Shown here: positions 50,489-58,784 of the stretch, one piece after another | How the letters are laid out: each line of letters opens with the position of its first letter | Numbering within the stretch: position 1 is the first letter of the stretch | Origin: JAZMZS01 sp045120955 | GTDB lineage: Bacteria; Bacillota; Clostridia; Oscillospirales; CAG-272 | Direction: 5' to 3' | Length of the DNA stretch: 64,000 nt | Assembly (NCBI GenBank): GCA_045120955.1 | Contig: JBGVFH010000044.1 | Location: 1 to 64,000 of the forward strand | Program-made: the position numbers and the translations under genes | Notes under the pieces: model-generated | The model's input: only the letters and a program-made list of their open reading frames with translations | What the model was told of the DNA's origin: nothing | The model's database searches: none

Positions 50489-51667
50489 TTACAGCTGATC
50501 TGTATTATTGTGGTCTGTATCAGCGGGTTTTGTCTGCTCTGCGGGAGAGATAGGATCGGTCGCAGCGTTATTATCCTGTTGAGGCTGATACTGCGGATGT
50601 TGAGAAACTGTTTGATACGGGGCTTGACCGTACTGAGGTTGCTGATACGGGGCTTGACCGTACTGAGGTTGTGTGTATGTATAACTATGCTGTGTGAACA
50701 TATACATCTGACGGTTGAAGAATGCCTCTTCCTCAGAGGGATAGTAGGATTGGTCAGCGAGAGCCTTTGCGTCGAGCATTACTTTTGCGAAAAGAATAGT
50801 TGTTACAGCGGAGATGATCGAGACGATACTTCCCGATATCACAGAAACGACAAAGCTTGACTGCAATGAATAGTATTTATCAATTAAAAAATCGTTTGAA
50901 TATTGATACAGATAATCTTCCGTTTCGTACAAAAGCTCCGATAAGATGTCAGATAAAAACGGACTGATGACGATTGAGAATACTACACCAATAAGAGAGA
51001 ATATTGCGGAAATTATGAGTAATATCGGTGCAGCTTTTGACAGCTTTTGCGGACGAAGCCCCGTCTCTGCGCTTGCAATCGCACTCTTGAAATAATTTCT
51101 GACACCGTACAAGACAACAAGCTCAAGGGCGAGTGTGATACCAAAAAAAACGAGAGATATAACGGCTATCACGGAGACGGCGATTGCCGTATTTGCGGAA
51201 TTTTGTGCGGCAGACCAGCCAAGTATCGCAAGCAAAAACATTAATAATGCCAAAATTCCGACGACCACCCAGATCAAAACGATTTGAATGGTTTGCGACA
51301 CCCTGAGCATTTTTAGCGATGCGGTGTCCATCTTAAACGGGCCTCTGTCTTTTCTTGACTCGGCATAGAACATCCACAGCCCAACCACCATGAGTATGCT
51401 GATAAGATCAAACGACCCGACGATAGCATTGACTGCGGCGGATATTGTAAGAAGGATGGTCGCAACGAACAGCAGCTTGCTCTGTCCGACCTTTTTTATC
51501 AGCTCGACAGCTGTTGGGTACGGGGGCCTTTGCGTATTGTTGGCGGTGTACTGTTGCTGTTGTTGCTGATACTGTTGCTGCTGCTGCATTAAAGTGTTGA
51601 CGGCATTGCACCTTGGGCAGGCAGGCATCATGTTTGCATACTCTGCGCCGCAGTTATAGCATTTCAT
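50489..51667 (-). CDS. Zinc-ribbon membrane protein with Gln-rich segments
   Basis: 392 residues. N-terminal zinc ribbon (CYNCGAEYANMMPACPRCN, residues 3-21), a polyglutamine-rich patch (about 28-40), then four or five hydrophobic segments (about 68-290; LFVATILLTISAAVNAIVGS, LALLMFLLAILGWSA, FSLIGVVFSIVISPFLSDI) and a cytoplasmic Pro/Gln/Tyr-rich tail with a repeated AQYGQAPYQ-type unit (QPQYGQAPYQQPQYGQAPYQ). This layout is common for Firmicutes proteins of unknown function that may sense or scaffold at the membrane. Ribosome site TGAGGAC. Function unknown. Confidence 0.75.
   Translation of the reverse strand: MKCYNCGAEYANMMPACPRCNAVNTLMQQQQQYQQQQQQYTANNTQRPPYPTAVELIKKVGQSKLLFVATILLTISAAVNAIVGSFDLISILMVVGLWMFYAESRKDRGPFKMDTASLKMLRVSQTIQIVLIWVVVGILALLMFLLAILGWSAAQNSANTAIAVSVIAVISLVFFGITLALELVVLYGVRNYFKSAIASAETGLRPQKLSKAAPILLIISAIFSLIGVVFSIVISPFLSDILSELLYETEDYLYQYSNDFLIDKYYSLQSSFVVSVISGSIVSIISAVTTILFAKVMLDAKALADQSYYPSEEEAFFNRQMYMFTQHSYTYTQPQYGQAPYQQPQYGQAPYQTVSQHPQYQPQQDNNAATDPISPAEQTKPADTDHNNTDQL
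50610..50669 (-). repeat. 27-30-bp tandem repeat in the C-terminal tail
   Basis: Two near-identical units of gatacggggcttgaccgta ctgaggttg encode the QYGQAPYQQP repeat of the zinc-ribbon protein. Confidence 0.85.
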
Positions 51668-51677
51668 AGTTGTGTCC

Positions 51678-52745
51678 TCATTTCTTTTTTATTGCGCATA
51701 TATACACATCCCATGCAGGGATATATTTTTTTCGTCTGATGTACAGCTCGTAGCCTTCATAGTCCCGCTTTAGCTTGTTTACAAGCGAAAAGACATCCTG
51801 CGAGCGGTGATAAACGCATACGAGAAGATCGGGTAGATGCGTTTTTATCGAGTGCATACTTCCGTCCAGCGCCTCATGCTCACAGCCCTCTACATCGTAT
51901 TTTATATAATCGGGTATGTCATTGCCTATTATATTATCAATTTTCTCAAGCTTTGTCAATACTCCGCCCTCATCTGTAAAGGCGGAATTTCTGTTTCCCT
52001 GAGAGCTGAAATTTCCGTCCGTGCTCTCGCACCATGCGCCGCACCGAACGGGTATCACCTCTTTACGGCTCTCGGCAAAAGCACATAGCTTGGCATAGCT
52101 TTTTTTGTCGGGTTCAAGAGCGTATATCCGTTCTATCCGCTTTCCTTTTGAAAGCAGCTCGGCTGAGCTTTCCCCTCTGTAGGCTCCCGCATCAACGCAT
52201 ACCTTGTACGAGCCGTAGTCAAACAGAGTGTCTCCGTCGTCGCATACCGTATCTGTGAGATAAGATATTTTGCCGCTCAGCTTGAAGCTTATTACAGATG
52301 CGAATATCTCTTTTGACTTTTGGTCGGCAAGTGCTTGATATGCGGACAATATCTGCAAATAATGCCTGTTATAAAACTCGCAGTCGAATATCTCGCCGCC
52401 GCAAACAGGCACATCGGGAGCGTACAGCTCTTGCTCCTTTGAAATTTTGATTATGTTTTCTATCACATCGTCAAGCGAAGAACCAAAAGCGAGAAGCACT
52501 ATGAAGTCGCCGTATTGTTCCTTTGCCTCGCTGTATGAGAGCACTCGCTTTCCGTGGAAAAAATGCCCCCTGACAAAACCGTCGCTTGCGAAAAAGTCAC
52601 ATATTTCTATACCTCTTTTGTCAAGCTCTGCAAGTATCTTGTCAGCGCCGTTTCCCATTCCGTACATGAGAATTGGCTTATCCGTTTCTTTTAGGTGCCG
52701 CCACAGGTCTGTGCTTGCGGGGTAGATCGGTAGTTGTATACTCAT
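51678..52745 (-). CDS. FkbM-family methyltransferase
   Basis: 355 residues. C-terminal FkbM methyltransferase (about 170-350): VCVDAGAYRGESSAELLSKG (SAM-binding), RIYALEPDKKSYAKL, PDYIKYDVEGCEHEALDGS and LPDLLVCVYHRSQD. The N-terminal part (about 1-130: PILMYGMGNGADKILAEL, ICDFFASDG) looks like a Rossmann-type sugar/nucleotide recognition domain often seen in glycan-modification methyltransferases. Likely methylates a sugar of an exported glycan or glycolipid. ATG 52745 after AAAGGAAAC. Head-to-head with the HIT gene. Confidence 0.85.
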   Translation of the reverse strand: MSIQLPIYPASTDLWRHLKETDKPILMYGMGNGADKILAELDKRGIEICDFFASDGFVRGHFFHGKRVLSYSEAKEQYGDFIVLLAFGSSLDDVIENIIKISKEQELYAPDVPVCGGEIFDCEFYNRHYLQILSAYQALADQKSKEIFASVISFKLSGKISYLTDTVCDDGDTLFDYGSYKVCVDAGAYRGESSAELLSKGKRIERIYALEPDKKSYAKLCAFAESRKEVIPVRCGAWCESTDGNFSSQGNRNSAFTDEGGVLTKLEKIDNIIGNDIPDYIKYDVEGCEHEALDGSMHSIKTHLPDLLVCVYHRSQDVFSLVNKLKRDYEGYELYIRRKKYIPAWDVYICAIKKK

Positions 52746-52769
52746 TTTTGTTTCCTTTGCATTTTTTTG

Positions 52770-52798
52770 TTGACTTAAAATATTATGTGTGATAAAAT
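52770..52798 (+). promoter_or_regulatory. Promoter of the HIT gene
   Basis: TTGACT (52770-52775), 17 bp, TAAAAT (52793-52798). Confidence 0.75.
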
Positions 52799-52844
52799 CT
52801 TATCGTCAGATCAAATTCTATATAAAAATAACGGAGGTCGTTTT

Positions 52845-53186
52845 ATGGACTGCTTGTTTTGTAAAATAGTCGGGGGAGAGATCCCATCAAAGCTTGTATA
52901 TGAGGATGAATATGTATATGCCTTCCACGATATAAACCCTCAGGCAAAAATACACATCGTTGTTATTCCGAAGGAGCATATCGCAGCTTGTGCAGATGAT
53001 ATAAACGCAAGCAACAGCAACGTAATAGCAAAGCTGTTCGAGGCTATACCGAAGGTTGCATCTGCGGCAGGGATCGAGGGCGGATACCGTATAGTAAACA
53101 ACTGTGGAGACAACGCTTGCCAGAGCGTAAAGCATATACATTTTCATGTGCTTGGCGGTGAGCAGCTCTCCGAGCAGATGGCGTAA
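52845..53186 (+). CDS. HIT-family hydrolase (Hint-like)
   Basis: 113 residues. Nucleotide-binding purine phosphoramidase family: zinc-type CLFCKIVGGEIPSKLVYEDE at the N-terminus and the histidine triad HIHFHVLGG near the C-terminus. ATG 52845 is 5-6 bp after CGGAGGT. Housekeeping nucleotide hydrolase; natural substrate undefined. Confidence 0.95.
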   Translation: MDCLFCKIVGGEIPSKLVYEDEYVYAFHDINPQAKIHIVVIPKEHIAACADDINASNSNVIAKLFEAIPKVASAAGIEGGYRIVNNCGDNACQSVKHIHFHVLGGEQLSEQMA

Positions 53187-53202
53187 GTAAAAGGAAAAAT
53201 AA

Positions 53203-53244
53203 TGACGGGTAAAAAGCTTTTTTAAAAAAAGGTTTTACCCGTCA
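53203..53244 (+). terminator. Terminator after the HIT gene
   Basis: TGACGGGTAAAA / TTTTACCCGTCA stem, T-rich tail. Confidence 0.85.
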
Positions 53245-53261
53245 TCTTTTGTTTTTAAATA

Positions 53262-53297
53262 AAGAGCTGTCTCACGCATTGAGAGACAGCTCTTGTT
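53262..53297 (-). terminator. Terminator after the aspartokinase gene
   Basis: AAGAGCTGTCTC / GAGAGACAGCTCTT stem directly 3' of the minus-strand gene. Confidence 0.85.
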
Positions 53298-53303
53298 GAC
53301 AGC

Positions 53304-54620
53304 TCAACCTACAAATTCGTCGTAAATTGCGGAGATAGCTCGTGAGTAGTCCTTTTCTTCAACACCGATAATGACATTGATCTCACTTGAGCCTTGGTCG
53401 ATCATACGGATGTTAACGCCCTTTGCTGCAGCGGCACGGAAAATTCTTGCCGCAGTACCCTTGGCGCTTATCATTCCCCGTCCGACAGTTGCGATAAGAG
53501 CAAGCCCCGATTCGATAGATACGGAGTCGGGATTTACTGCCTTGCAGATATCCGAAATTACAGCATCCTTTTTGTTTTCAAGCTCGCTGTTTGCGACAAT
53601 GACGCACATCGTGTCAATTCCGGAGGGAAGATGCTCAAAGGAAATGCCGTTCTCCTCAAGAACACTCAATATCTTGCGTCCAAAGCCTATCTCGGAGTTC
53701 ATCATGTCCTTTTCGATATTGATGATGGAAAAACCGGTTTTGCCCGCAATTCCCGTGATGACGGTCTCGTAGTTGTAAAAATCACTTGATGCAACTATCA
53801 TCGTACCCTTATCATGGGGTGCGTTTGTGTTTTTGATATTTATCGGGATGCCTGCGTATCTAACGGGGAAGATAGCATCCTCATGAAGAACACCTGCGCC
53901 CATGTAGGAAAGCTCTCTGAGCTCTCTGTAGGTGATAACGTCGATGGCCTTGGGATTTTCAATAAGGCGCGGGTCAGCCATAAGAAAGCCGGATACGTCC
54001 GTCCAGTTTTCATAGAGGTCGGCATTTACCGCACGGGCAACTATCGACCCTGTTATATCAGAGCCGCCTCTTGAAAATGTCTTTATAGTGCCGTTGGGCA
54101 TAGAACCGTAAAAGCCGGGGACAACTGCGTGTGTGTGTTCTTTCAACATTTCGGAGAGAATAGTGTTCGTTTTCTCCGAGTCAAAGCTGCCGTCATCCTT
54201 GAAGAATATCGCTTTTGCCGCATCTATGAAGTCATAGCCGAGGTATTTTGCGAGAATGATGCCGTTGAGGTATTCTCCTCGGCTGGCTGCGTAATCTCTG
54301 CCGGGATGATGCTTGAATGCGCTCTCTATATAATCAAATTCATTGCTAAGATCAAGCTCAAGCTCAAGATCGCTGATGATACTGTTATATCTTTCTCTTA
54401 TAGCGGAAAAAGCTGCCTTGATATCCTCTCCTGCTTTTGCTTTGTCATAGCACTGATAGAGCATATCCGTGACCTTTATGTCGGAACTGAATCTCTTTCC
54501 GGGGGCAGACGGGACGACATAGCGTCTTGACGGCTCCGCTTTTATTATTTGCGCTACTTTCTTAAATTGCTGCGCATCGGCAAGGGACGAACCTCCGAAT
54601 TTAACGACCTTGATATTCAA
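53304..54620 (-). CDS. Aspartate kinase
   Basis: 438 residues. Phosphorylates aspartate at the first step of lysine, threonine and methionine synthesis. Kinase domain: KVVKFGGSSLADAQQF, FSRGGSDITGSIVARAVNAD, YENWTDVSGFLMADPRLIEN. Two C-terminal ACT domains (about 300-438: IAGKTGFSIINIEKDMMNSE; GVNIRMIDQGSSEINVIIGV) for feedback control. Begins with TTG at 54620, 8 bp after AAAGGAG. Not fused to homoserine dehydrogenase. No lysine riboswitch is visible in the ~50-base leader. Confidence 0.95.
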   Translation of the reverse strand: MNIKVVKFGGSSLADAQQFKKVAQIIKAEPSRRYVVPSAPGKRFSSDIKVTDMLYQCYDKAKAGEDIKAAFSAIRERYNSIISDLELELDLSNEFDYIESAFKHHPGRDYAASRGEYLNGIILAKYLGYDFIDAAKAIFFKDDGSFDSEKTNTILSEMLKEHTHAVVPGFYGSMPNGTIKTFSRGGSDITGSIVARAVNADLYENWTDVSGFLMADPRLIENPKAIDVITYRELRELSYMGAGVLHEDAIFPVRYAGIPINIKNTNAPHDKGTMIVASSDFYNYETVITGIAGKTGFSIINIEKDMMNSEIGFGRKILSVLEENGISFEHLPSGIDTMCVIVANSELENKKDAVISDICKAVNPDSVSIESGLALIATVGRGMISAKGTAARIFRAAAAKGVNIRMIDQGSSEINVIIGVEEKDYSRAISAIYDEFVG

Positions 54621-54672
54621 TGTTGCTTCTCCTTTATATATAAAATGACATATTATCAGTCTTATGTATTGT

Positions 54673-54701
54673 ATTATACATTTTTATGCATATCGTGTCA
54701 A
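54673..54701 (-). promoter_or_regulatory. Promoter of the aspartokinase gene
   Basis: Minus strand TTGACA (54696-54701), 17 bp, TATAAT (54673-54678). Confidence 0.85.
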
Positions 54702-54918
54702 CAGTAAAAATGTATAACAAAGTTTGCATTTTGCTTTGGTTATTGGTATTTTTACCGACAAACCGAATTTTCAATTTACTAATAATATACGCATAATGTG
54801 AATATTTTGAAATGTTTATTTTAAGGTGTGCGTTTTTTATTTTTTGAGTCATTTTTGTTGCAAATACCGTCGGGAAATGATATTATATAAGCAGAATAAG
54901 ACAAAAACGGAGGCTGTG

Positions 54919-56127
54919 ATGAGCAAACTTTTTTCCGCGGCAGATATTTTACTGCCCGATACAAATATAACAGACATGGAAAAATGGTCGTGCATTGCGT
55001 GCGACCAGTATACGAGTGAGCCGGAGTATTGGCAGGCGGCAGAGGCCTTTGTGCGTGGGTGCCCGAGTACGCTCGAGCTGTTTTTACCGGAGATATACCT
55101 TGACAAGAGCGAGGTTGCTGTGCCGCAGATAAATGAGAAAATGAGAGAGTATACACACGGCTTTTTCAAAGAGCACAAAAATACGATGATATATCTCAGA
55201 CGCACGATCCCCGACGGGAGAATAAGAGAGGGGATAGTCGGCAAGGTGGACCTTGAGGAGTATGACTACAGAGCTGGCAGCCACGCCTCTGTCAGAGCAA
55301 CCGAGCAGACAGTCATTGAGCGCATACCTCCGAGAGTTGCGATAAGAAGGGATGCAGAGATAGAGCTGCCGCATATAATGATGCTCTATGACGATACAGA
55401 TGACCGTCTGTGCCAAAAGCTGTACGCAGATAAGGATAAGTTTGAAAGAGCATACGATTTTACTCTGATGCTCGGTGCGGGGCATATAGAGGGATATTTT
55501 TTGTCCGATGAGGCGGCGGAGTATGTAAGCGACTTTATCGAGGGAAAGCGTGAGTGCGGTCTTGCACTCTGCGTCGGAGACGGCAATCATTCTCTCGCAA
55601 GTGCCAAGGCGCTGTATGAGGAGATAAAGGCACAGATAGGCGATGAAAAGGCAAAAGCTCATCCTGCAAGATATGCTCTGTGTGAGATAGTCAACATTCA
55701 CAGCACGGCGCTTGACTTTGAGCCTATACACAGATTGATATGCGGATGCGATGTCGGGGACTTGCTTTCGTTTTTTGAGTCAAGGTGCAAAACGGAGAAT
55801 ACGCATACACTCCGCTATGTAACTCAGAGCGGAGAAGGAACTATCAAGCTTGACAAGACGGCTGCGGGCATCTCCGTTGACCCTTTGCAAAAGCTGCTTG
55901 ATGAGTATCTTTTGACGCACAAAGCGAGCATTGACTACATACACGGGGATGCATCACTTGTAAAGCTTGCAAAAAAAGAAGATACCGTGGGGATCTTCTG
56001 CGAGCCTATATCAAAGTCGGGACTCTTTGATGCAGTAAAGGAGGGCGGCTCGCTTCCGAGAAAGACGTTTTCCATGGGAGTTGCAAAAGAAAAACGGCAC
56101 TATCTTGAGGCGAGAAAAATAAAATAA
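54919..56127 (+). CDS. DUF1015 family protein
   Basis: 402 residues, cytosolic, unknown function. Family blocks: FSAADILLPDTNITDMEKWS, CIACDQYTSEPEYWQAAEAF, RTIPDGRIREGIVGKVDLEE, ALCVGDGNHSLASAKALYEE, LCEIVNIHSTALDFEPIHRL. The conserved GDGNHSLA and HRL residues suggest an active site. ATG 54919 is 5 bp after CGGAGG; the adjacent GTG at 54916 is possible. Homologues often sit near serine or one-carbon genes, but here it is alone between aspartokinase and a thiamine transporter. Confidence 0.88.
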   Translation: MSKLFSAADILLPDTNITDMEKWSCIACDQYTSEPEYWQAAEAFVRGCPSTLELFLPEIYLDKSEVAVPQINEKMREYTHGFFKEHKNTMIYLRRTIPDGRIREGIVGKVDLEEYDYRAGSHASVRATEQTVIERIPPRVAIRRDAEIELPHIMMLYDDTDDRLCQKLYADKDKFERAYDFTLMLGAGHIEGYFLSDEAAEYVSDFIEGKRECGLALCVGDGNHSLASAKALYEEIKAQIGDEKAKAHPARYALCEIVNIHSTALDFEPIHRLICGCDVGDLLSFFESRCKTENTHTLRYVTQSGEGTIKLDKTAAGISVDPLQKLLDEYLLTHKASIDYIHGDASLVKLAKKEDTVGIFCEPISKSGLFDAVKEGGSLPRKTFSMGVAKEKRHYLEARKIK

Positions 56128-56146
56128 GTTTGATATATGTACTGAA

Positions 56147-56180
56147 AAATACGCTTGAATATTGACAAGCGTATTTTTTA
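56147..56180 (+). terminator. Terminator after the DUF1015 gene
   Basis: AAAATACGCTTG / CAAGCGTATTTTTT. Confidence 0.9.
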
Positions 56181-56223
56181 GTGCTACAATAATGGCAAGA
56201 ATCGTGTAAAACCTAATATAGCA

Positions 56224-56303
56224 ATCGGGGGTGCTTCTTTTGAGGCTGAGATGGGAAACCGAACCCTTTTACCTGATACGGATAATACCGGCGTAGGGAG
56301 AAT
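56224..56303 (+). promoter_or_regulatory. TPP riboswitch (THI element)
   Basis: Contains the conserved core: GGGGTGC, AGGCTGAGATG, AACCCTTTTACCTGATACGG and ATAATACCGGCGTAGGGA. Binds thiamine pyrophosphate. Downstream terminator hairpin shows it is an OFF switch for thiT. Confidence 0.97.
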
Positions 56304-56328
56304 TATGCATACAGCTTTTTTATCTTCT

Positions 56329-56357
56329 TGCCGTGCGGTGTTTGCACGGTTTTTTTG
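56329..56357 (+). terminator. Riboswitch expression-platform terminator
   Basis: CCGTGC (56331-56336) / GCACGG (56344-56349) then TTTTTTT, 31 bp before the thiT start. Confidence 0.85.
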
Positions 56358-56380
56358 CGCCAAACGGCAAGGAGGTTTTT

Positions 56381-57040
56381 ATGATACAAAAAACAAACAC
56401 ACAAAAGCTGATGGTCTGTTCTATGATGATAGCAATAGCCACAGTTCTCGCACTTGTGTGCGAGTTTATTCCTTTTTTAAATCTGCCTTTCGGCGGCGGA
56501 TTTACTGTTGCGAGCATGCTCCCGATAGTGCTTGCATCCTATATGTACGGCATCGGATGGGGAGTAGGTACGGCGTTTACATACTCGATCGTTCAAATGC
56601 TGGTGGGATTTCGCACCGTGTCCGCATTCTTTTTGCCGGATAACGAAAATTATGCGGGCAGTCTGCTTGCGGCAGTCGGCATATGCTTTATCGACTATGT
56701 TCTTGCATACACTTTGCTTGGATTCGGCGGTGCTTTCAGAAAAATGAAAAACAAGACCGCAGCACTCGTCCTCGGAGTCGTGTTTGCACTTGCGCTTCGT
56801 TACGTAGCGCATATAATATCGGGGTATATTTTCTTTGGTGCGTGGGCTGAGTGGTTTTTCACTCAGGAGGGCTTTTATGCAATAGGTAAAACTATACTCG
56901 ATGCTTTCTCCGGAAATGCTCTTGCACTTGTGTATTCTGTTTTCTACAACGGACTTTTCATGCTGCCTGAGATAGTCATTACTTCGATAATTGCAGTTCC
57001 CATGTCAAGAATTCCGCAAATAAAGAGCTATCAAAAATAA
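56381..57040 (+). CDS. thiT: Thiamine transporter ThiT (ECF S-component)
   Basis: 219 residues, six membrane helices. Substrate-binding subunit that works with shared EcfAA'T energy-coupling modules (not in this window). Family blocks: PFGGGFTVASMLPIVLASYM, YGIGWGVGTAFTYSIVQML and IDYVLAYTLLGFGGAF with the thiamine-binding aromatic residues WAEWFFT. ATG 56381 after AAGGAGG. Regulated by the TPP riboswitch, which confirms the substrate. Confidence 0.95.
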   Translation: MIQKTNTQKLMVCSMMIAIATVLALVCEFIPFLNLPFGGGFTVASMLPIVLASYMYGIGWGVGTAFTYSIVQMLVGFRTVSAFFLPDNENYAGSLLAAVGICFIDYVLAYTLLGFGGAFRKMKNKTAALVLGVVFALALRYVAHIISGYIFFGAWAEWFFTQEGFYAIGKTILDAFSGNALALVYSVFYNGLFMLPEIVITSIIAVPMSRIPQIKSYQK

Positions 57041-57137
57041 CAAAAGTGAATATGGGCGGGGCAAAGCCTTACAAAGTTCTGTAAAAAGCTTTTCCTCGCT
57101 CAAAATTTTTTAACCTTATGCAAATGCTGAAAAACGG

Positions 57138-57166
57138 TTGACAAATAACTGCTGTTGTGCTAAAAT
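57138..57166 (+). promoter_or_regulatory. Promoter of tRNA-Leu
   Basis: TTGACA (57138-57143), 17 bp, TAAAAT (57161-57166), about 65 bp upstream of the tRNA. Confidence 0.8.
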
Positions 57167-57229
57167 AGTAAAGCTTTGATGTTTTTGTTGCGCAAAGGTT
57201 GGTAGCCGAAACAACAAAGAAAAATATCT

Positions 57230-57313
57230 GCGGGCGTGGCGGAATTGGCAGACGCGCTAGACTTAGGATCTAGTGTCCCCGACGTGAAGGTTCAAGTCCT
57301 TTCGCCCGCACCA
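57230..57313 (+). tRNA. tRNA-Leu (anticodon TAG), CCA encoded
   Basis: Acceptor GCGGGCG / CGCCCGC, D-arm with GGCGGAATTGGCAGAC, anticodon stem CTAGA-cttagga-TCTAG with anticodon TAG, long class II variable arm GTCCCCGACG, T-arm GGTTCAAGTCC, discriminator A and genomic CCA (57311-57313). Reads CUA leucine codons. Confidence 0.97.
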
Positions 57314-57358
57314 AAACAGAACGGCACCGTGTAAAACACGGTGCCGTTCTGTTTTGGG
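57311..57358 (+). terminator. Terminator of tRNA-Leu
   Basis: AAAACAGAACGGCACCGTGT / ACACGGTGCCGTTCTGTTTT, 20-bp stem. Confidence 0.9.
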
Positions 57359-57370
57359 GTGATATAACAA

Positions 57371-57509
57371 AAAGGACTTGAACGGTCGGTGTTGAATGAC
57401 AGTCCGGGGGACTGTCAGATCCGACCGGACCGAGATGCGTAGCAAAAGGCGCATGGTACGGCGGCTTTTGCGGTGTCGCATCGAGAATCAAGTCCTTTCG
57501 CCCGCACCA
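57371..57509 (+). repeat. Structured element bounded by tRNA 3'-end sequence
   Basis: TCAAGTCCTTTCGCCCGCACCA at 57488-57509 is an exact copy of the tRNA-Leu 3' end (57292-57313). Its TCAAGTCCTTT also pairs with inverted AAAGGACTTGA at 57371-57381. Inside: CGGTCGG/CCGACCG, TGACAGTCC/GGACTGTCA, ATGCG/CGCAT and GCAAAAG/CTTTTGC stems. The whole 139 bp can fold as a multi-arm structure. Short frames on the minus strand here are tRNA-derived and not genes. Confidence 0.85.
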
Positions 57510-57511
57510 AC

Positions 57512-57551
57512 AAAAACAGAACATTTGTCGGTAGACAAATGTTCTGTTTTT
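57512..57551 (+). terminator. Second terminator-like hairpin
   Basis: AAAAACAGAACATTTGTC / GACAAATGTTCTGTTTTT; its outer AAAACAGAAC arm equals that of the tRNA terminator, its inner stem differs. Confidence 0.8.
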
Positions 57552-57557
57552 GTTTAT

Positions 57558-57722
57558 CCATTGCGAAAGCAATGGCATATCATCACGCTTTAGCGTGTAT
57601 ATCATCGCCGCAGGCGCATATCATCAACCGAAGGTTGTATTTCTTTCGCAATGATGATATACAAAACTTTGTTTTGATAATATGCAATTTCTTCGAAATT
57701 GGTGATATACCCGGCTTCGCCG
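57558..57722. repeat. Array of small hairpins separated by a conserved GATGATATAC spacer
   Basis: Hairpins with 3-5-nt loops: CCATTGC-gaaa-GCAATGG, CACGC-ttta-GCGTG, CGCC-gca-GGCG, AACC-gaa-GGTT, AAAAC-ttt-GTTTT, AATTTC-ttc-GAAATT, CGGC-ttc-GCCG. Between them: CATATCATC, TATATCATC, CATATCATC, then (opposite orientation) GATGATATAC, GATAATATGC, GGTGATATAC. ATTGCGAAAG near the left end is mirrored by CTTTCGCAAT at 57643-57652, so the array is itself an inverted repeat. Confidence 0.9.
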
Positions 57723-57889
57723 TGATTTTCATAAGAGCTCAAATCCATACTACAAATTGAAAGAGATATCTTTTTATAGCACATACACAAAAAGATTAGT
57801 ATAAAATTGACCCTAGGAAACAGTATGTAATACAGATTATTTATTAAAATCTTTAACAATCACCACTCTCATTAATGAATAACGAATAA

Positions 57890-57918
57890 TTGATTTTACT
57901 TTAAAAATCTGCTATAAT
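57890..57918 (+). promoter_or_regulatory. Promoter of the radical SAM/SPASM gene
   Basis: TTGATT (57890-57895), 17 bp, TATAAT (57913-57918); start codon at 57939 gives a leader of about 15 bases. Confidence 0.75.
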
Positions 57919-57938
57919 ATATCAAAGGCGGTGAATGA

Positions 57939-58784
57939 ATGAACAAGGCTTTTTTAGAAATAACGAATGTTTGCAATCTTGCGTGCGATTTTTGCCACGG
58001 GACAAAAAGAGTGCGCCGATATATGAGCCGAGCTGAGTTTGAGTATGCGGCGCATCAGCTGAGGCAATTTGCCGAGTATCTGTACTTTCATCTGATGGGG
58101 GAGCCGCTTTTGCACCCTGAGCTGAGTGCTTTTTTTGATATCGCTCATGCGCTCGGTTTTAAGGTTATACTTACGACAAACGGAACGCTTTTGCATGACA
58201 GGGCGGATGTTTTACTTTCCGCCGAGTCACTATACAAGGTGAGTATATCGCTTCATTGTTATGAGGCAAACAACAGCCGATATGAGCTTGAAAGCTATCT
58301 TGACGAGTGCTTTTGCTTTTGTCAAAAAGCGGCGGAGCGAGGTATTATCTCGGTAATGCGTTTGTGGAACATAGGCGGAGAGGACAAGCTCAATCAAAAG
58401 ATCATAGCTCGGATGCATAGTCACTTTGACGGAGACAGCAGTACCGAGTGGAAGCAGATATACAGCGGATATAAGATAAGAGACAAGGTGTTTCTCGAAT
58501 GGGGAGAGCGCTTTGAATGGCCTGATGCTGAGGCAGAATACATAGGAGAGAATATCTCATGTTATGGGCTTCGGGATCAGATAGGAGTTTTGTGTGACGG
58601 TACGGTGGTGCCGTGCTGTCTTGATGCCGACGGCACAATAGAGCTGGGTAATATATTTAAGACTCCTTTGTCGGAGATATTGTCCTCCGAGAGGGCGGCG
58701 GCACTGAAAAGATCCTTTGAGATAAGAAGGGTAAAGGAGCCGTTGTGTCAGAGCTGCGGCTATGCACACAAAAAGAATTATTGA
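57939..58784 (+). CDS. Radical SAM/SPASM protein
   Basis: 281 residues. Radical SAM cluster CNLACDFC near the N-terminus (CxxxCxxC), LMGEPLLHPELSAFF and VILTTNGTLL. C-terminal SPASM-type cysteines: ISCYGLRDQIGVL, GTVVPCCLDADG, LGNIF and LCQSCGYAH. SPASM enzymes commonly modify peptides or activate sulfatases. No precursor peptide or maturase partner is seen within a few hundred bases, so the substrate is open. Ribosome site AGGCGGTG; short leader. Monocistronic. Confidence 0.9.
   Translation: MNKAFLEITNVCNLACDFCHGTKRVRRYMSRAEFEYAAHQLRQFAEYLYFHLMGEPLLHPELSAFFDIAHALGFKVILTTNGTLLHDRADVLLSAESLYKVSISLHCYEANNSRYELESYLDECFCFCQKAAERGIISVMRLWNIGGEDKLNQKIIARMHSHFDGDSSTEWKQIYSGYKIRDKVFLEWGERFEWPDAEAEYIGENISCYGLRDQIGVLCDGTVVPCCLDADGTIELGNIFKTPLSEILSSERAAALKRSFEIRRVKEPLCQSCGYAHKKNY

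Noticed and set aside
54621..54701. Lysine riboswitch or T-box before aspartokinase
   Set aside because: Only about 50 bases separate promoter and start codon, with no conserved elements.
57270..57605. Minus-strand open frames over tRNA-Leu and its duplicated end (RAKGLEPS-like peptides)
   Set aside because: These are the complement of tRNA sequence and structured repeats, a well-known source of false genes.
57558..57722. CRISPR array with GATGATATAC as repeat
   Set aside because: Repeat is only 9-10 bp, changes orientation midway, and the intervals are palindromic.
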